The notes: generated from the sequence alone by a model not told the origin. DNA of 64,000 nt from Enterococcus_D entomosocium (GCF_030441895.1 NZ_JARJAS010000013.1), one strand, 5' to 3'; shown: positions 17,447-27,069, numbered from the stretch's first letter. Numbers and translations: made by a program.

Positions 17447-18340
17447 ATGGAAAATTCGCTAAAACGAGAGCAGCAAATGTCCAATAGTAAAAAAGCGTTG
17501 ATTTTTTTATTTCCCAGTTGGCTCTTGCTGCTGATATTTTTTGTTGGTCCAGTTATCTTAACTTTTATCTTTTCCTTCACGAACTTGGCTCTGACCGGTG
17601 CTGAAGCAAGTCAATTGCGGTTCATCGGCTTTGAAAATTTTGTGCGCATGTTCAATGATCCGGCTTTTCAAACTAGTGTCGTACGAACCTTGATTTTTGT
17701 CATTTTTTCTGCAGTGATCGGTCAATGTTTCTTAGGTTTTTTGATTGCATTTATGATGCGGGAGAAAAATCGAGCCTTTCGGCGAGTCGTTGGTCTGATC
17801 ATCATTGCTGCATGGGTTACGCCGGAAGTCGTTGTTTCCTTTTGCTGGGTCGCTTTTTTAGGAGATAGCGGAACAGCTAATTGGTTGATGGGACTGATGG
17901 GATTTGAGCCGGTTGCTTGGCTGTTTGCTTTTCCTATGATAAGCGTTGTGGTTGCCAATATTTGGCGAGGAACCGCTTTTTCAATGATGGTGTTTCAATC
18001 CGCTTTAGATGAGATCCCTAAGGAAGTAGAGGAAGCTGCAGTTATGGATGGCGCCAGCCGCTGGCAAGTGATTCGAAAAATTACGATACCGATGGTCAAA
18101 GGTACCATTGCAACGAATTTGATGCTCGTCACTTTGCAGACATTGGGTGTCTTTACGTTGATTTATACTATGACTGGTGGTGGTCCCGGCAATCAGACTG
18201 CAACCCTGCCGGTCTTCATGTACAAACAAGCTTTTGTGAGCTATCAGCTAGGATACGGAACAGCGATTTCGCTGGTCTTGCTACTGATTGGTGCTGCCGC
18301 AAGCTTGATTTATATGAAAATGCTGAAAGTGAAAGTGTAG
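17447..18340 (+). CDS. ABC sugar transporter permease (MalF/UgpA-like)
   Basis: 297 residues, six hydrophobic segments and the EAA loop EVEEAAVMDGASRWQVIRKI that docks the ATPase. ATG 17447 was chosen because SD AAAGGAG precedes it; upstream in-frame sequence is the intergenic region. It partners with the next permease. Confidence 0.9.
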   Translation: MENSLKREQQMSNSKKALIFLFPSWLLLLIFFVGPVILTFIFSFTNLALTGAEASQLRFIGFENFVRMFNDPAFQTSVVRTLIFVIFSAVIGQCFLGFLIAFMMREKNRAFRRVVGLIIIAAWVTPEVVVSFCWVAFLGDSGTANWLMGLMGFEPVAWLFAFPMISVVVANIWRGTAFSMMVFQSALDEIPKEVEEAAVMDGASRWQVIRKITIPMVKGTIATNLMLVTLQTLGVFTLIYTMTGGGPGNQTATLPVFMYKQAFVSYQLGYGTAISLVLLLIGAAASLIYMKMLKVKV

Positions 18341-18349
18341 GTGAAAAAA

Positions 18350-19180
18350 ATGGTAAAACGCAGTGAAAAATTGGAGACCATGATTCATTATCTGCTTTTG
18401 GCAGTATTAGCTTTATTGTTTTTGCTCCCATTGTTGTGGATGCTGATCGCCTCTATTGATCCGGGCGCTATTCAAACTTTGAAATTACCTGAAGCAGTAT
18501 CATTTGAAAATTTTGCTTCGATCCTTTCTGATCAAACTATCATTCGGTCATTCGGAATCGGCTTGCTTTTGTCCGGCTGTCAATCGATTTTAGTTGTTGT
18601 CTTATGTGTTTTGGCAGCATATCCCTTGTCGAGGTATCAGCTAAGATATAAAAAAAGTTTTTTGATGGCGGTGCTGTTCATGACCTCATTACCGATGACT
18701 GCTGTCATCGTGCCGGTCTATCAACTGTTTATCTTTTTGAAGTTTCAAGATTCGTTACTGGCGGTGACGTTCTTCTTGACGGCGTCCTCACTGCCTTATG
18801 GGATTTGGATGATGAAGAACTTTATGGATTCGGTACCAATCGACTTAGAAGAGTCCGCTTGGGTCGATGGGGCTTCAACATGGCAAGGGGTGCGAAAAGT
18901 CGTAGCGCCGCTGATGGTTCCAGGTATTTGTACGGTTGGTATTTTTACTTTTACTGGAAGCTGGGGCAACTTCTTTGTTCCTTATATTTTGATTCAGTCA
19001 CCCGAAAAAATGCCGGCATCAGTCTCGATCTTTCAGTTTTTCGGCAACTTTGGTATGGTCAATTATGGCCGTTTAGCCGCTTTTTCGGTGCTATATACCT
19101 TACCAGTCGTCATTTTATATGCTTTGTCACAAACGTATATGTCTAAAGGATTTAGCATGGGAGGAGCGACGAAAGGATGA
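18350..19180 (+). CDS. ABC sugar transporter permease (MalG/UgpE-like)
   Basis: 276 residues from ATG 18350; a GTG at 18341 directly after the previous stop is an alternative, but the SD-like AGGTG (18339-18343) fits the ATG better. Six hydrophobic segments and EAA loop DLEESAWVDGASTWQGVRKV. It overlaps the alpha-mannosidase start by 4 bp. Confidence 0.9.
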   Translation: MVKRSEKLETMIHYLLLAVLALLFLLPLLWMLIASIDPGAIQTLKLPEAVSFENFASILSDQTIIRSFGIGLLLSGCQSILVVVLCVLAAYPLSRYQLRYKKSFLMAVLFMTSLPMTAVIVPVYQLFIFLKFQDSLLAVTFFLTASSLPYGIWMMKNFMDSVPIDLEESAWVDGASTWQGVRKVVAPLMVPGICTVGIFTFTGSWGNFFVPYILIQSPEKMPASVSIFQFFGNFGMVNYGRLAAFSVLYTLPVVILYALSQTYMSKGFSMGGATKG

Positions 19181-22100
19181 AAGATCCATTTCATACGACA
19201 AAAAAATTAACGAAACGAATCGCTGAACTAAAAGCGTATCGTTTTCAAAAAGTACAAGACCTTACAAGGTGGTCGGCAAAAGAAGATAAGTCAAAAACGG
19301 AAAAACACCCACCAGAAGAGTGGGACTTTACACTTTCAGTTAGCGATTTCTGGCAAGGGAGAGACCGTTATATTTGGGCTCATCATGAATTGACAGTTCC
19401 AGAGGAGGAAGACTTATGGTTACTGATCGATTTTGGTCGTACAGGTGGTGGCTATAATTCAGGCTTTGAGTCCTTGCTGTTGATCGATGGTGAACCTTAT
19501 CAGGGTGTCGATTCGAATCATACAGAGATTTTTCTGGCGGATCATTACCGAGGGAAAACCATCCGACTTGATTTAAAACTATGGTCGGGCTTGGAAGGCG
19601 GTGGGGCTGAAGTCATTCAACGGCATGAGTTTCGGCAAGCTTGTTTGGCAAAAAGACACTTAGCTGCTGATGACTGTTTCTTTCTCGCTGATATGATGGC
19701 GAAAACTATCGATGGGTTACCGGAAAATGAACCGATACGATACAAGCTGTTGAATCTTTTAGATGATGCCTTTCGTTTGATTCAGTGGCAGGTACCCGGA
19801 TCTATCTCTTTTTACCATAGCGTTGAGGAAGCGGATCATTATTTAAATCAAGAACTGCAAAAAATACCTAAACTTTCGGAGATCACTGTGACGGCTATCG
19901 GCCATACACATATCGATGTTGCTTGGTTGTGGCGGCTGAAGCATACAGGGGAAAAAGCTGTCCGCAGTTTTTCAACGGTTTTACGTTTCATGGAACAATA
20001 CCCAGAATATATTTTCTTACAAACCCAACCTCAGCTATACAAATATGTCAAAGAAAGCTATCCAGCACTTTATGAGAAAATCAAAAAGAGGATCAAAGAA
20101 GGCCGTTGGGAAGTGGACGGAGCCATGTGGCTGGAAGCCGATTGCAATATACCGTCAGGCGAATCATTGGTCCGTCAGATACTCCATGGGAAGAAATTTG
20201 TGAAGGAAGAATTTGACAAAGAAATGCATTTCTTGTGGCTTCCGGATGTGTTCGGTTATTCTTGGGCACTGCCCCAAATCTTGAAAAAATCCGGCATTGA
20301 GACGTTTATGACGACCAAAATCAGCTGGAATCAATATAACCGGATGCCTCATGATACCTTTTATTGGCGGGGAATCGACGGGACAGATATTTTGACGCAT
20401 TTTATCACCACGCCAGTTGATGGTAAAACGGATGAATGGGCAGAAGAATGGTTTTATACCTACAATGGAACGCTTTCTCCGGAGACCGTTCAAGGAATTT
20501 ACGACGGATATCAAGACAAGCGTTTGAATCAAGAATTTCTGCTGTCTTACGGTCATGGGGACGGCGGAGGCGGTGTCACTAGAGAGATGCTGGAAAATCG
20601 ACGACGCCTTGACCAGATTCCAGGATTGCCGCAAGTCAAAACAGGAAAAGCGAAAGCCTTTTTTGAACGACTGCATCAGACAGTAGAACAAAATAAGCCG
20701 CTGGTCTCTCGTTGGGATGGCGAATTGTACTTGGAATATCATCGAGGAACCTATACCTCGCAAGCGTTTGTCAAAAAAATGAATCGAAAAGCTGAAATTG
20801 CTCTACGGGAACTTGAGATTCTCTATACATGTTTAGCAGCCAGCAAAGAAGACGAGTATCCTAAGGATCCGCTTTTTGAAACATGGGAGACGGTTCTTCG
20901 TAATCAATTCCACGATATTATTCCTGGTTCTTCGATCAAAGAAGTTTATCAAGACCATAGAGCAGAGTTTGCCGTCGTGACTCAGACCATTCAACAGTTA
21001 TTTGAACAATTAGATGGACCTGCTAATCAAAAGTATACAGTCATCAATACAGCTAGCTGGTCAAGGAATGAACTGATTGAACTTCCACTTTTACAAGAAG
21101 GTCGCTTTATTGATTCACAAGGAAAAGAACTTCCGGCTTATTTTGATGGAGAAAAACAGTCTGTTCTTGTGACAAATGTTCCGCCAATGAGTCAGGTGAT
21201 GATAAAGTTTCAACCGATAGCAGAAAATAAAGACATCAAACCGCTCGCTGAGTTCACAGAGGGAGCGCTTGAGACCGATCGTTTGCGAATTTTATGGGAA
21301 ACATCGGGAAATTTGATCAGCATTTTTGATAAGAAACTAGGTAGAGAAATGTTGGAAGGAAAAGGGAATGTTTTTCAGCTATTTGAAGACAAACCTTTAA
21401 ATTACGATGCATGGGATATCGATAGTTTTTATCAAGAAAAAGCAACAGTGCTTCAAGCCGATCAAATACGATTACGCTCAAATAATGCGCTTTACGCTTC
21501 CGTAGTATTTGAGTATACGTTTGGTAATTCGCAGATACATCAGGAAATGCGGGTCTATGCTCATACACAACGAATCGATTTTTTAACAAACGTGTCATGG
21601 CATGAACGCCAACAACTGTTGAAGGTAAACTTTGATGCAGCAATTCGATCAACTGAAGCAGTATTTGATATTCAGTACGGAAATGTAAAACGAGCTACCC
21701 ATGCTAATACCAGTTGGCAATTGGCTCAGTTTGAAACAGTAGGCCACCAATGGGCAGATCTTTCAGAAAAATATTGTGGGGTAAGTTTATTGAATGACTG
21801 TAAATATGGTTATGCTGTTAAGGAAAATCAATTAAGCTTGACCTTGCTTAAAGGCGCTATCTATCCTGATCCACTGGCTGACGATGGCGATCACAAATTT
21901 ACTTACAGTTTTTATGCCCACGAGCACGATGCCATCGATGGGGGAACAATGGAAGAAGCATGGTCCCTCAACTCGCCATTAACGGTTATTAACGGAGAAC
22001 ATTCTTGGTTGCTTCCGTTGCAAATAGACTGTGAAACCTCAGTTACCATCGACGCCATCAAGCAAGCAGAAACCGGCAAAGGGTGGATTTTACGCTTACA

Positions 22101-22266
22101 TGATCACACGGGAGGAACTAGAAAGGTTACATTGCAGTTGCCAAGCAGTTTTTGGCAAGAAACAGATTTAATGGAGATACCTTTAAATAATGAGCAGTGG
22201 AAAGATGAAGTCTCATTTACCTTGTCACCCTTCGAAATAAAAACATTTCATTTTGAGTTGAGATAA
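19177..22266 (+). CDS. Alpha-mannosidase, glycoside hydrolase family 38
   Basis: 1029 residues, the usual length for bacterial GH38 enzymes. Catalytic domain motifs: zinc-binding GHTHIDVAWLW (about 242-252), WLEADCNIPSGESLVRQ and LWLPDVFGYSWALPQ, in which D357 is the likely nucleophile. The C-terminal half is the beta-rich GH38C region. No signal peptide, so it cleaves mannosides in the cytoplasm after import by the upstream ABC transporter. Translationally coupled to the permease gene (ATGA). Linkage specificity cannot be read from sequence. Confidence 0.93.
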   Translation: MKDPFHTTKKLTKRIAELKAYRFQKVQDLTRWSAKEDKSKTEKHPPEEWDFTLSVSDFWQGRDRYIWAHHELTVPEEEDLWLLIDFGRTGGGYNSGFESLLLIDGEPYQGVDSNHTEIFLADHYRGKTIRLDLKLWSGLEGGGAEVIQRHEFRQACLAKRHLAADDCFFLADMMAKTIDGLPENEPIRYKLLNLLDDAFRLIQWQVPGSISFYHSVEEADHYLNQELQKIPKLSEITVTAIGHTHIDVAWLWRLKHTGEKAVRSFSTVLRFMEQYPEYIFLQTQPQLYKYVKESYPALYEKIKKRIKEGRWEVDGAMWLEADCNIPSGESLVRQILHGKKFVKEEFDKEMHFLWLPDVFGYSWALPQILKKSGIETFMTTKISWNQYNRMPHDTFYWRGIDGTDILTHFITTPVDGKTDEWAEEWFYTYNGTLSPETVQGIYDGYQDKRLNQEFLLSYGHGDGGGGVTREMLENRRRLDQIPGLPQVKTGKAKAFFERLHQTVEQNKPLVSRWDGELYLEYHRGTYTSQAFVKKMNRKAEIALRELEILYTCLAASKEDEYPKDPLFETWETVLRNQFHDIIPGSSIKEVYQDHRAEFAVVTQTIQQLFEQLDGPANQKYTVINTASWSRNELIELPLLQEGRFIDSQGKELPAYFDGEKQSVLVTNVPPMSQVMIKFQPIAENKDIKPLAEFTEGALETDRLRILWETSGNLISIFDKKLGREMLEGKGNVFQLFEDKPLNYDAWDIDSFYQEKATVLQADQIRLRSNNALYASVVFEYTFGNSQIHQEMRVYAHTQRIDFLTNVSWHERQQLLKVNFDAAIRSTEAVFDIQYGNVKRATHANTSWQLAQFETVGHQWADLSEKYCGVSLLNDCKYGYAVKENQLSLTLLKGAIYPDPLADDGDHKFTYSFYAHEHDAIDGGTMEEAWSLNSPLTVINGEHSWLLPLQIDCETSVTIDAIKQAETGKGWILRLHDHTGGTRKVTLQLPSSFWQETDLMEIPLNNEQWKDEVSFTLSPFEIKTFHFELR

Positions 22267-22271
22267 ACTAA

Positions 22272-22312
22272 AACCAGCAGATTCTCCATTTATAGCGGAG
22301 AATCTGCTGGTT
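22272..22312. terminator. Terminator between mannosidase and aldo/keto reductase
   Basis: Perfect 16-bp stem AACCAGCAGATTCTCC / GGAGAATCTGCTGGTT between convergent genes; the T-rich tail is modest on the plus strand (TGTGTTT) and TTTAGTTT on the minus strand. Confidence 0.75.
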
Positions 22313-22316
22313 GTGT

Positions 22317-23156
22317 TTATTCAAATTCTTCATACTCATTTGGGTCTTGACCATCGATGCGGCCGTCTGCTTTGTTTAACTGATTGATTTGATTGATTTC
22401 ATCTTCAGTCAGTTCAAAGTCGAAGATCGCAAGATTTTCTCGTTGATGGGCGAGGTTTCTTGATTTAGGTAGGGGCAAAATGCCACGTTCCACATGCCAG
22501 CGCAAGATGATTTGACCAGCTGATTTTTGGTATTTCTCAGCTAATTCAGTGATCAGTGGTTCTTTCAGGGCATCGCTGCCGCGGCCTAATGGGCTCCAAG
22601 CTTCCGTTACGATGCCGCGTTTTTTGTTCTCTGTAACCATTCGTTCTTGGACCCAGTAAGGATGGATCTCAATTTGATTTAGCGCAGGGGTCACACCAGT
22701 TGCTTCAATGATGGCATCCAAATGTTCTGGCTCGAAATTGGAAACGCCGATGGAACGGATCAAACCTAATTTCTGGGCGGTCACTAAGGCTTGCCAAGCT
22801 TCGACATATTTGCCGCGTTTTGGTAATGGCCAGTGGATCAAAAAGGCATCGAAGTAGTCGAGTCCCATGCGAGCAAGGGATTCTTGAATGCTGGTTAAGG
22901 CATCATCATAGCCATGGTATTTTCCCGGTAATTTTGAGGTGATATAAAATTCTGAACGTGGGATACCAGAGCGACGGATCGCTTTGCCGACAATGCCTTC
23001 ATTGTCATAATTGGTTGAAGAATCGATTAATCGATACCCGTCAGCGATTGCTGCTTGCAGCTGGCTCAACCCTTCGCCACCGCGGATCTGATAGGTACCG
23101 ATGCCCACGGCGGGGCGTAAATTGCCGTCGTTTAATGTCAGTAAAGGTGCTTTCAT
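22317..23156 (-). CDS. Aldo/keto reductase
   Basis: 279 residues, a typical AKR length. GIGTYQIRGG, DSSTNYDNEGIVG (catalytic Asp and Tyr), TSKLPG (Lys) and LIHWPLP (His) make up the complete tetrad. C-terminal NADPH-binding segment LPKSRN is present. SD AAGGAGG before the start. Reduces aldehydes or ketones with NADPH; physiological substrate unknown. Confidence 0.92.
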   Translation of the reverse strand: MKAPLLTLNDGNLRPAVGIGTYQIRGGEGLSQLQAAIADGYRLIDSSTNYDNEGIVGKAIRRSGIPRSEFYITSKLPGKYHGYDDALTSIQESLARMGLDYFDAFLIHWPLPKRGKYVEAWQALVTAQKLGLIRSIGVSNFEPEHLDAIIEATGVTPALNQIEIHPYWVQERMVTENKKRGIVTEAWSPLGRGSDALKEPLITELAEKYQKSAGQIILRWHVERGILPLPKSRNLAHQRENLAIFDFELTEDEINQINQLNKADGRIDGQDPNEYEEFE

Positions 23157-23233
23157 AAAATGATTCCTCCTTTTCTTTACATTCTACTCTAACGCTTTTT
23201 TGCCAGGAACGTAACCAACTTGCTCAAACAAAG

Positions 23234-23277
23234 AAAAAAGAGCAACGGTTTCTGTTTCAGAAACAATTGCTCTTTTT
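23234..23277 (-). terminator. Terminator after Mn catalase
   Basis: AAAAAGAGCAA / TTGCTCTTTTT with an inner GGTTTCTG / CAGAAAC stem. T-rich on both sides, immediately downstream of the minus-strand catalase gene. Confidence 0.75.
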
Positions 23278-23284
23278 GATTAAA

Positions 23285-24112
23285 TTATTTTTCAGGCGGT
23301 GTGCCATACATTTTTGGTGTGACTTGATCGAGTTTTGGCGCTTTTCCTTCGATCTTTGGTTCGTCTAGCCATTGGTATTCGCCTTCACCATCAAGTGCTT
23401 TGCCTTTCGCCCAAGAGCCTTCTTTACTTTGGTCGCCTTCTGAGAAGTTATAGAAATCATAAGCGATATCTAAGCGTTCGTTTTTGCGGTTAAAGGTAGT
23501 CGGCACTAAAATTGAGCCTTCGTTTTCTTCCAATTCTTTCACGGCAGCTGCCCAGAGATTTTGGTGGTAGCTGTCACGCGCCAATAAGACCGAAAGTAAG
23601 TCTTTGACCCCACGGTCATCGATCATTTCATAGATGCGTGCTACTTGCAGACGACCTTGTGATTCCGCATTTAAGTTGGCACGGAAATCAGCAAGTAAGT
23701 TGCCACTAGCAATGATATATGCACCTGACCATGGATTGCCGACGCTATCAGCAGGACGTGGTCCTAAGCCGGCAACGATGGCATGTTGCGGATTCATTCC
23801 AGAAATGATCGCACCGATCGTTGGGTCTTTTTTCATGGCAGCTTCCTGATCTTCCACAGGTGCACCTTCCAGCAGACGTGCAACCATCGTTGCCAACATT
23901 TCAACGTGTCCAAGCTCTTCAGTAGCGATATCCATCAACATGTCTTTGTATTTTTCTTCCCCACGGCAGCTCCATCCTTGGAATAAGTATTGCATGGCAA
24001 CACTCATCTCTCCATATTGTCCACCGATTAATTCTTGAAGGTATTTCGCAACTAACGGATTTGGTTTTTCTGGTTTAGCTTCAAACTGTAGTTCTTTTTG
24101 ATGACGAAACAT
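23285..24112 (-). CDS. Manganese catalase
   Basis: 275 residues from ATG 24112, which has SD AGGAGG; the longer in-frame start lies upstream of the SD. Non-haem dimanganese catalase of the ferritin-like fold: helix motifs GGQYGEMSVAMQYL, ATEELGHVEML, ADFRANLNAESQGR and LLARDSYHQNLW supply the Glu/His ligands. The C-terminal tail PKMYGTPPEK is typical of the family. Detoxifies H2O2. Monocistronic. Confidence 0.93.
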   Translation of the reverse strand: MFRHQKELQFEAKPEKPNPLVAKYLQELIGGQYGEMSVAMQYLFQGWSCRGEEKYKDMLMDIATEELGHVEMLATMVARLLEGAPVEDQEAAMKKDPTIGAIISGMNPQHAIVAGLGPRPADSVGNPWSGAYIIASGNLLADFRANLNAESQGRLQVARIYEMIDDRGVKDLLSVLLARDSYHQNLWAAAVKELEENEGSILVPTTFNRKNERLDIAYDFYNFSEGDQSKEGSWAKGKALDGEGEYQWLDEPKIEGKAPKLDQVTPKMYGTPPEK

Positions 24113-24298
24113 ACTATTCCTCCTAAAATTTTTTATTGGGCCCATAAAAAGTTTCTCATGAATCGAAAGGTTCGTCTAATAAAATGCACTTAGTTCAAAA
24201 TGAAAAAAGCTCCAAAAAGAAAAGCCATTTACTTTGACAAAAAGCGAGAAGCGTTAGATAGTTAAATTAAGAGAGAATTAGAAAAGGAGCGAGTCACC

Positions 24299-25240
24299 AT
24301 GTTTCAGTATTACAAAATGGACGACCGAAAAATAAGGGAATCCTCGGGGGAAGATTACAATTGGCTGGTGGTTTCTGGGACAGATCCAGAGGAACAACGC
24401 CACTTGTTAGATAAGTATCAACTGCCCGAAGATATTTTTATTGGCGCCAACGAACCGGAAGAAGTCTCACGTTTGGAATACTTACGTAACACTAAGTTAA
24501 ATCATCCGATTCTTTATACCTTGATCGATTTGTCAGAAGTGACACAAGACCGCATCGAAGATCGTTTAGAACCGGTGACGTTTATTTATACCAAAGATCT
24601 TTTAATCACTTATGTCTCTCATCAATCTACACTGATTAAACGCCTGATTGAAAAGCATGAGCAAGATATTCAACGGTATGAAGATATTGTTGCCTACTCG
24701 ACGCTGATGATCTACACCCATTACATCAAAGGTCTGCAGGAAATGAAGAAACAGATCGATGCACTAGATGAAGCAGCTCGTAAAACGACGGAAAACAACG
24801 AATTGTTTAATTTAGCCGATACCGAACGAGACATGGTCTATCTGGATCACACCTTACGGGATCAGAACCATACCGTCGATCGTTTGATGGATCGCAAAGA
24901 ATTTTTGGATCGTTTGGATAATGAAGCACTCGTTTATGACATTAAGCTACGACAGAAGTTTGCCATGAAAATGGTCACTATCTATCGCGACTTGTTAGAA
25001 ACCATTGGTGGCTTGTTCTCCGATATGATGGACAACAATCTAAACCATCTGATGAAATACTTAGATTCTGCGGCATTGGTGGTGGCTGTGCCGTCCTTGA
25101 TCGCGGGGCTATGGGGGATCAACACCGGGGGACTGCCAGGAAAAGACAATGCCATCGGTACGATCATTGTCTTTGGTTTGGCTATTTTAGTTGGGATATT
25201 AACCGCCATTTACTTGTCACGGAAAGACTTTTCAAAATAA
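24299..25240 (+). CDS. CorA/ZntB-family divalent cation transporter
   Basis: 313 residues. Large cytoplasmic N-terminal domain, long helical stalk and two C-terminal transmembrane helices. The pore signature reads GIN (WGINTGGLPG) where classical CorA has GMN; GIN is found in ZntB-type members. SD AAAGGAG before ATG 24299. It could carry Mg2+ or Zn2+; the direction of transport is not inferable. Confidence 0.85.
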   Translation: MFQYYKMDDRKIRESSGEDYNWLVVSGTDPEEQRHLLDKYQLPEDIFIGANEPEEVSRLEYLRNTKLNHPILYTLIDLSEVTQDRIEDRLEPVTFIYTKDLLITYVSHQSTLIKRLIEKHEQDIQRYEDIVAYSTLMIYTHYIKGLQEMKKQIDALDEAARKTTENNELFNLADTERDMVYLDHTLRDQNHTVDRLMDRKEFLDRLDNEALVYDIKLRQKFAMKMVTIYRDLLETIGGLFSDMMDNNLNHLMKYLDSAALVVAVPSLIAGLWGINTGGLPGKDNAIGTIIVFGLAILVGILTAIYLSRKDFSK

Positions 25241-25242
25241 AA

Positions 25243-25317
25243 AGCGCCGCTGCTCTGTGGCACCGTTCATCCATAAAAGGAGAATGGTGCGACGAAGCAG
25301 TTGGCATTTTTTTATTT
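25243..25317 (+). terminator. Terminator after CorA-like gene
   Basis: Branched hairpin with CGCTGCT / AGCAGT outer and CACCGTTC / GAATGGTG inner pairs, ending in T7. Confidence 0.65.
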
Positions 25318-25600
25318 TAACCCGCTGTCCAAATTGCTGTCGAGAATCCAGCGCTGAAAGGCGAGAAAGACCATCAGCAAAGGCAAGATGTAAATTACCA
25401 AGGCAGCAATCAAAATCGTCCAATTGATATTTTCAGTGCCCACCAAGCTGCGGTTCGCCACTTGCAAGGTGTATTTTTTCGGATCATTCAAGACGATCAA
25501 GGGCTAGATATAATCCTTCCACCGCCACTGGAAGGAGAAGATCCCCAGTGTCATAATGATTGGTCGGGCAATCGGCAGCATGGTGATGGCGATGATAGAT
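25312..25600 (-). pseudogene. Remnant of an ABC sugar permease (C-terminal part)
   Basis: The minus strand encodes a MalG-type C-terminus: ITMLPIARPIIMTLGIFSF, WRWKDYI, an in-frame TAG (25502-25504), then PLIVLNDPKKYTLQVANRSL and a last helix ending LDSGLK. The stop codon falls inside the conserved W-x-D-(F/Y)-x-x-PL motif, and there is no N-terminal two thirds. Clearly decayed. Confidence 0.7.
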
Positions 25601-25626
25601 GAAGAAAAAAATGGCATCGTATTTTG

Positions 25627-25823
25627 TAAGCGCATAGCTGCAGTCGGCACTGACTAGAATCCTCAATAAATCCGCGTAAGGCAAATCAGGAACTTCTACA
25701 GTCACACCGTTTTTTTCTGTGTATTTTCCCGTCATTTTCAAATAAGTACCGCCTTCGCTAGGAGCTCTGGAAGCAAACATGGGAATCTGCGAAGATATTT
25801 CCAATCGGCAACGATCGAAACGT
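25627..25823 (-). pseudogene. Unrecognised gene fragment fused to the permease remnant
   Basis: A protein-like stretch on the minus strand with GGTYLKMTGKYTEKNG and VEVPDLPYADLLRIL reads into the permease debris in another frame. It vaguely resembles the C-terminus of sugar-phosphate isomerase/epimerase TIM-barrel proteins, but this is weak. It looks like a deletion joint between two genes of a former sugar operon. Confidence 0.35.
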
Positions 25824-25877
25824 CCCCTAATGAAAAATAGCTGAAGTGCTGAAAAGATAGCTGTCCTAAAACGCACT

Positions 25878-26110
25878 GAGGAGTAAAAAGTGCCAATTAT
25901 CTGACAAAATGAGAGTGGCTCTCCCTCAGTTTAGCGAAGAAGATGCAAAATAAAAAATAAAACGATTTCAAAAAATGCACCAATACTAAAAAAAACGAAT
26001 TAAAGCTCTTACAACGATAATTAAGAAGTACTGATAAACGTTAATATAACAAGGTTTGAAATTTTTTTTTGCAAATTGAGTGCAAATCTTTTGTCTAAAA
26101 CGGGGATTAA
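25878..26110. other. AT-rich spacer without recognised genes
   Basis: Low-complexity A/T-rich sequence between gene debris and the GlsB-like gene. No coding sequence or structured RNA seen. Confidence 0.5.
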
Positions 26111-26119
26111 GCGTAACAT
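26091..26119 (+). promoter_or_regulatory. Likely promoter of the GlsB-like gene
   Basis: TTGTCT followed after 17 bp by TAACAT, about 40 bp upstream of the ATG. Confidence 0.45.
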
Positions 26120-26160
26120 AATATGTGTAATAACTACTTAAAAGAAAGAAGGAGAAAAAT

Positions 26161-26409
26161 ATGCATTGGTTATGGGTATTAATCGTAGGAGCTATTATCG
26201 GTTTGATCGCCGGAGCTATCACAAATAAAGGTGGATCAATGGGTTGGATCGCCAACATCGTTGCAGGTTTAGTAGGTTCAGCTATTGGACAAGCAATCTT
26301 AGGTTCTTGGGGTCCATCACTTGCTGGAATGGCAATCGTCCCATCAATTATTGGTGCGGTTATTGTAGTTGCTGTTGTTTCATTCTTCTTAGGACGTTCA
26401 AACGGCTAG
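26161..26409 (+). CDS. GlsB/YeaQ/YmgE family stress-response membrane protein
   Basis: 82 residues, almost entirely hydrophobic, with the glycine-rich pattern of transglycosylase-associated proteins: LIVGAIIGLIAGAITNKGG, NIVAGLVGSAIG, and a third helix. SD AAGGAG before ATG. Members are induced by general stress in enterococci; molecular function is unknown. Confidence 0.88.
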   Translation: MHWLWVLIVGAIIGLIAGAITNKGGSMGWIANIVAGLVGSAIGQAILGSWGPSLAGMAIVPSIIGAVIVVAVVSFFLGRSNG

Positions 26410-26466
26410 TCCATTCAGCAATTGTTTCCATTCATTTATTTCGGGTAGTAATTACCTCGAATAGAC

Positions 26467-26501
26467 AGGCAAATCCAGATTTTCTGGGTTTGCCTTTTTT
26501 G
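26467..26501 (+). terminator. Terminator after GlsB-like gene
   Basis: AGGCAAATCCAG (26467-26478) / CTGGGTTTGCCT (26484-26495) with T6. Confidence 0.85.
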
Positions 26502-26590
26502 TTTTTAAGGAAGCATAAGCAATCCTTTTGTCATATCGGGAAATTGTCGTTACACTTGAAGTAGGTCAAAAAAAGAAAGGAAGAGGTTCA

Positions 26591-26992
26591 ATGAAAAAGC
26601 AATATGAAACAGCGATGATCAATCGAGGTGGACGTGTCGGAGAGGTCGAAGCACCAAATGGCAGTTTTCACCTGAAAATCGACAAACCGGGTCTTCACAG
26701 TGAGGGCACAAACCCAGAACAATTATTTGCCGCTGGCTATGCTTCTTGTTTCAACGGTGCCGTACAGCATATGCTGAAAGAGCATAACATCGAATCCGAA
26801 TCCGAAGTTAAAGCAAGAGTGTCTTTGTATCAGCATGAGGACGGCAGTTACCAAATCGGCGTGATTTTAGAAGTGTCGTTACCAGGCGTTGAAAAAGCCG
26901 AGGCAGAGAAAATCGCAGAAGAAGCCCATGATTTTTGTCCGTATTCTCGGGCAACTCGTGGCAACATTGATGTCGAAGTACAAGTAGTCTAA
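26591..26992 (+). CDS. ohr: Organic hydroperoxide resistance protein (OsmC/Ohr family)
   Basis: 133 residues from ATG 26591 (SD AAAGGAAGAGG). The two redox cysteines lie in YASCFNGAVQHML and DFCPYSRATRGN, and the Arg-containing N-terminal EGTNPEQLFAAGYA is typical. Reduces organic hydroperoxides with lipoylated or thiol partners. No OhrR-type regulator is adjacent. Confidence 0.92.
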   Translation: MKKQYETAMINRGGRVGEVEAPNGSFHLKIDKPGLHSEGTNPEQLFAAGYASCFNGAVQHMLKEHNIESESEVKARVSLYQHEDGSYQIGVILEVSLPGVEKAEAEKIAEEAHDFCPYSRATRGNIDVEVQVV

Positions 26993-27069
26993 GCATTATT
27001 GCAGCTAGACAAACAATCAGCGGCTGATGAATCAGCCGACAAGAGGGAATTCATCAAGGAGGCCAATCA

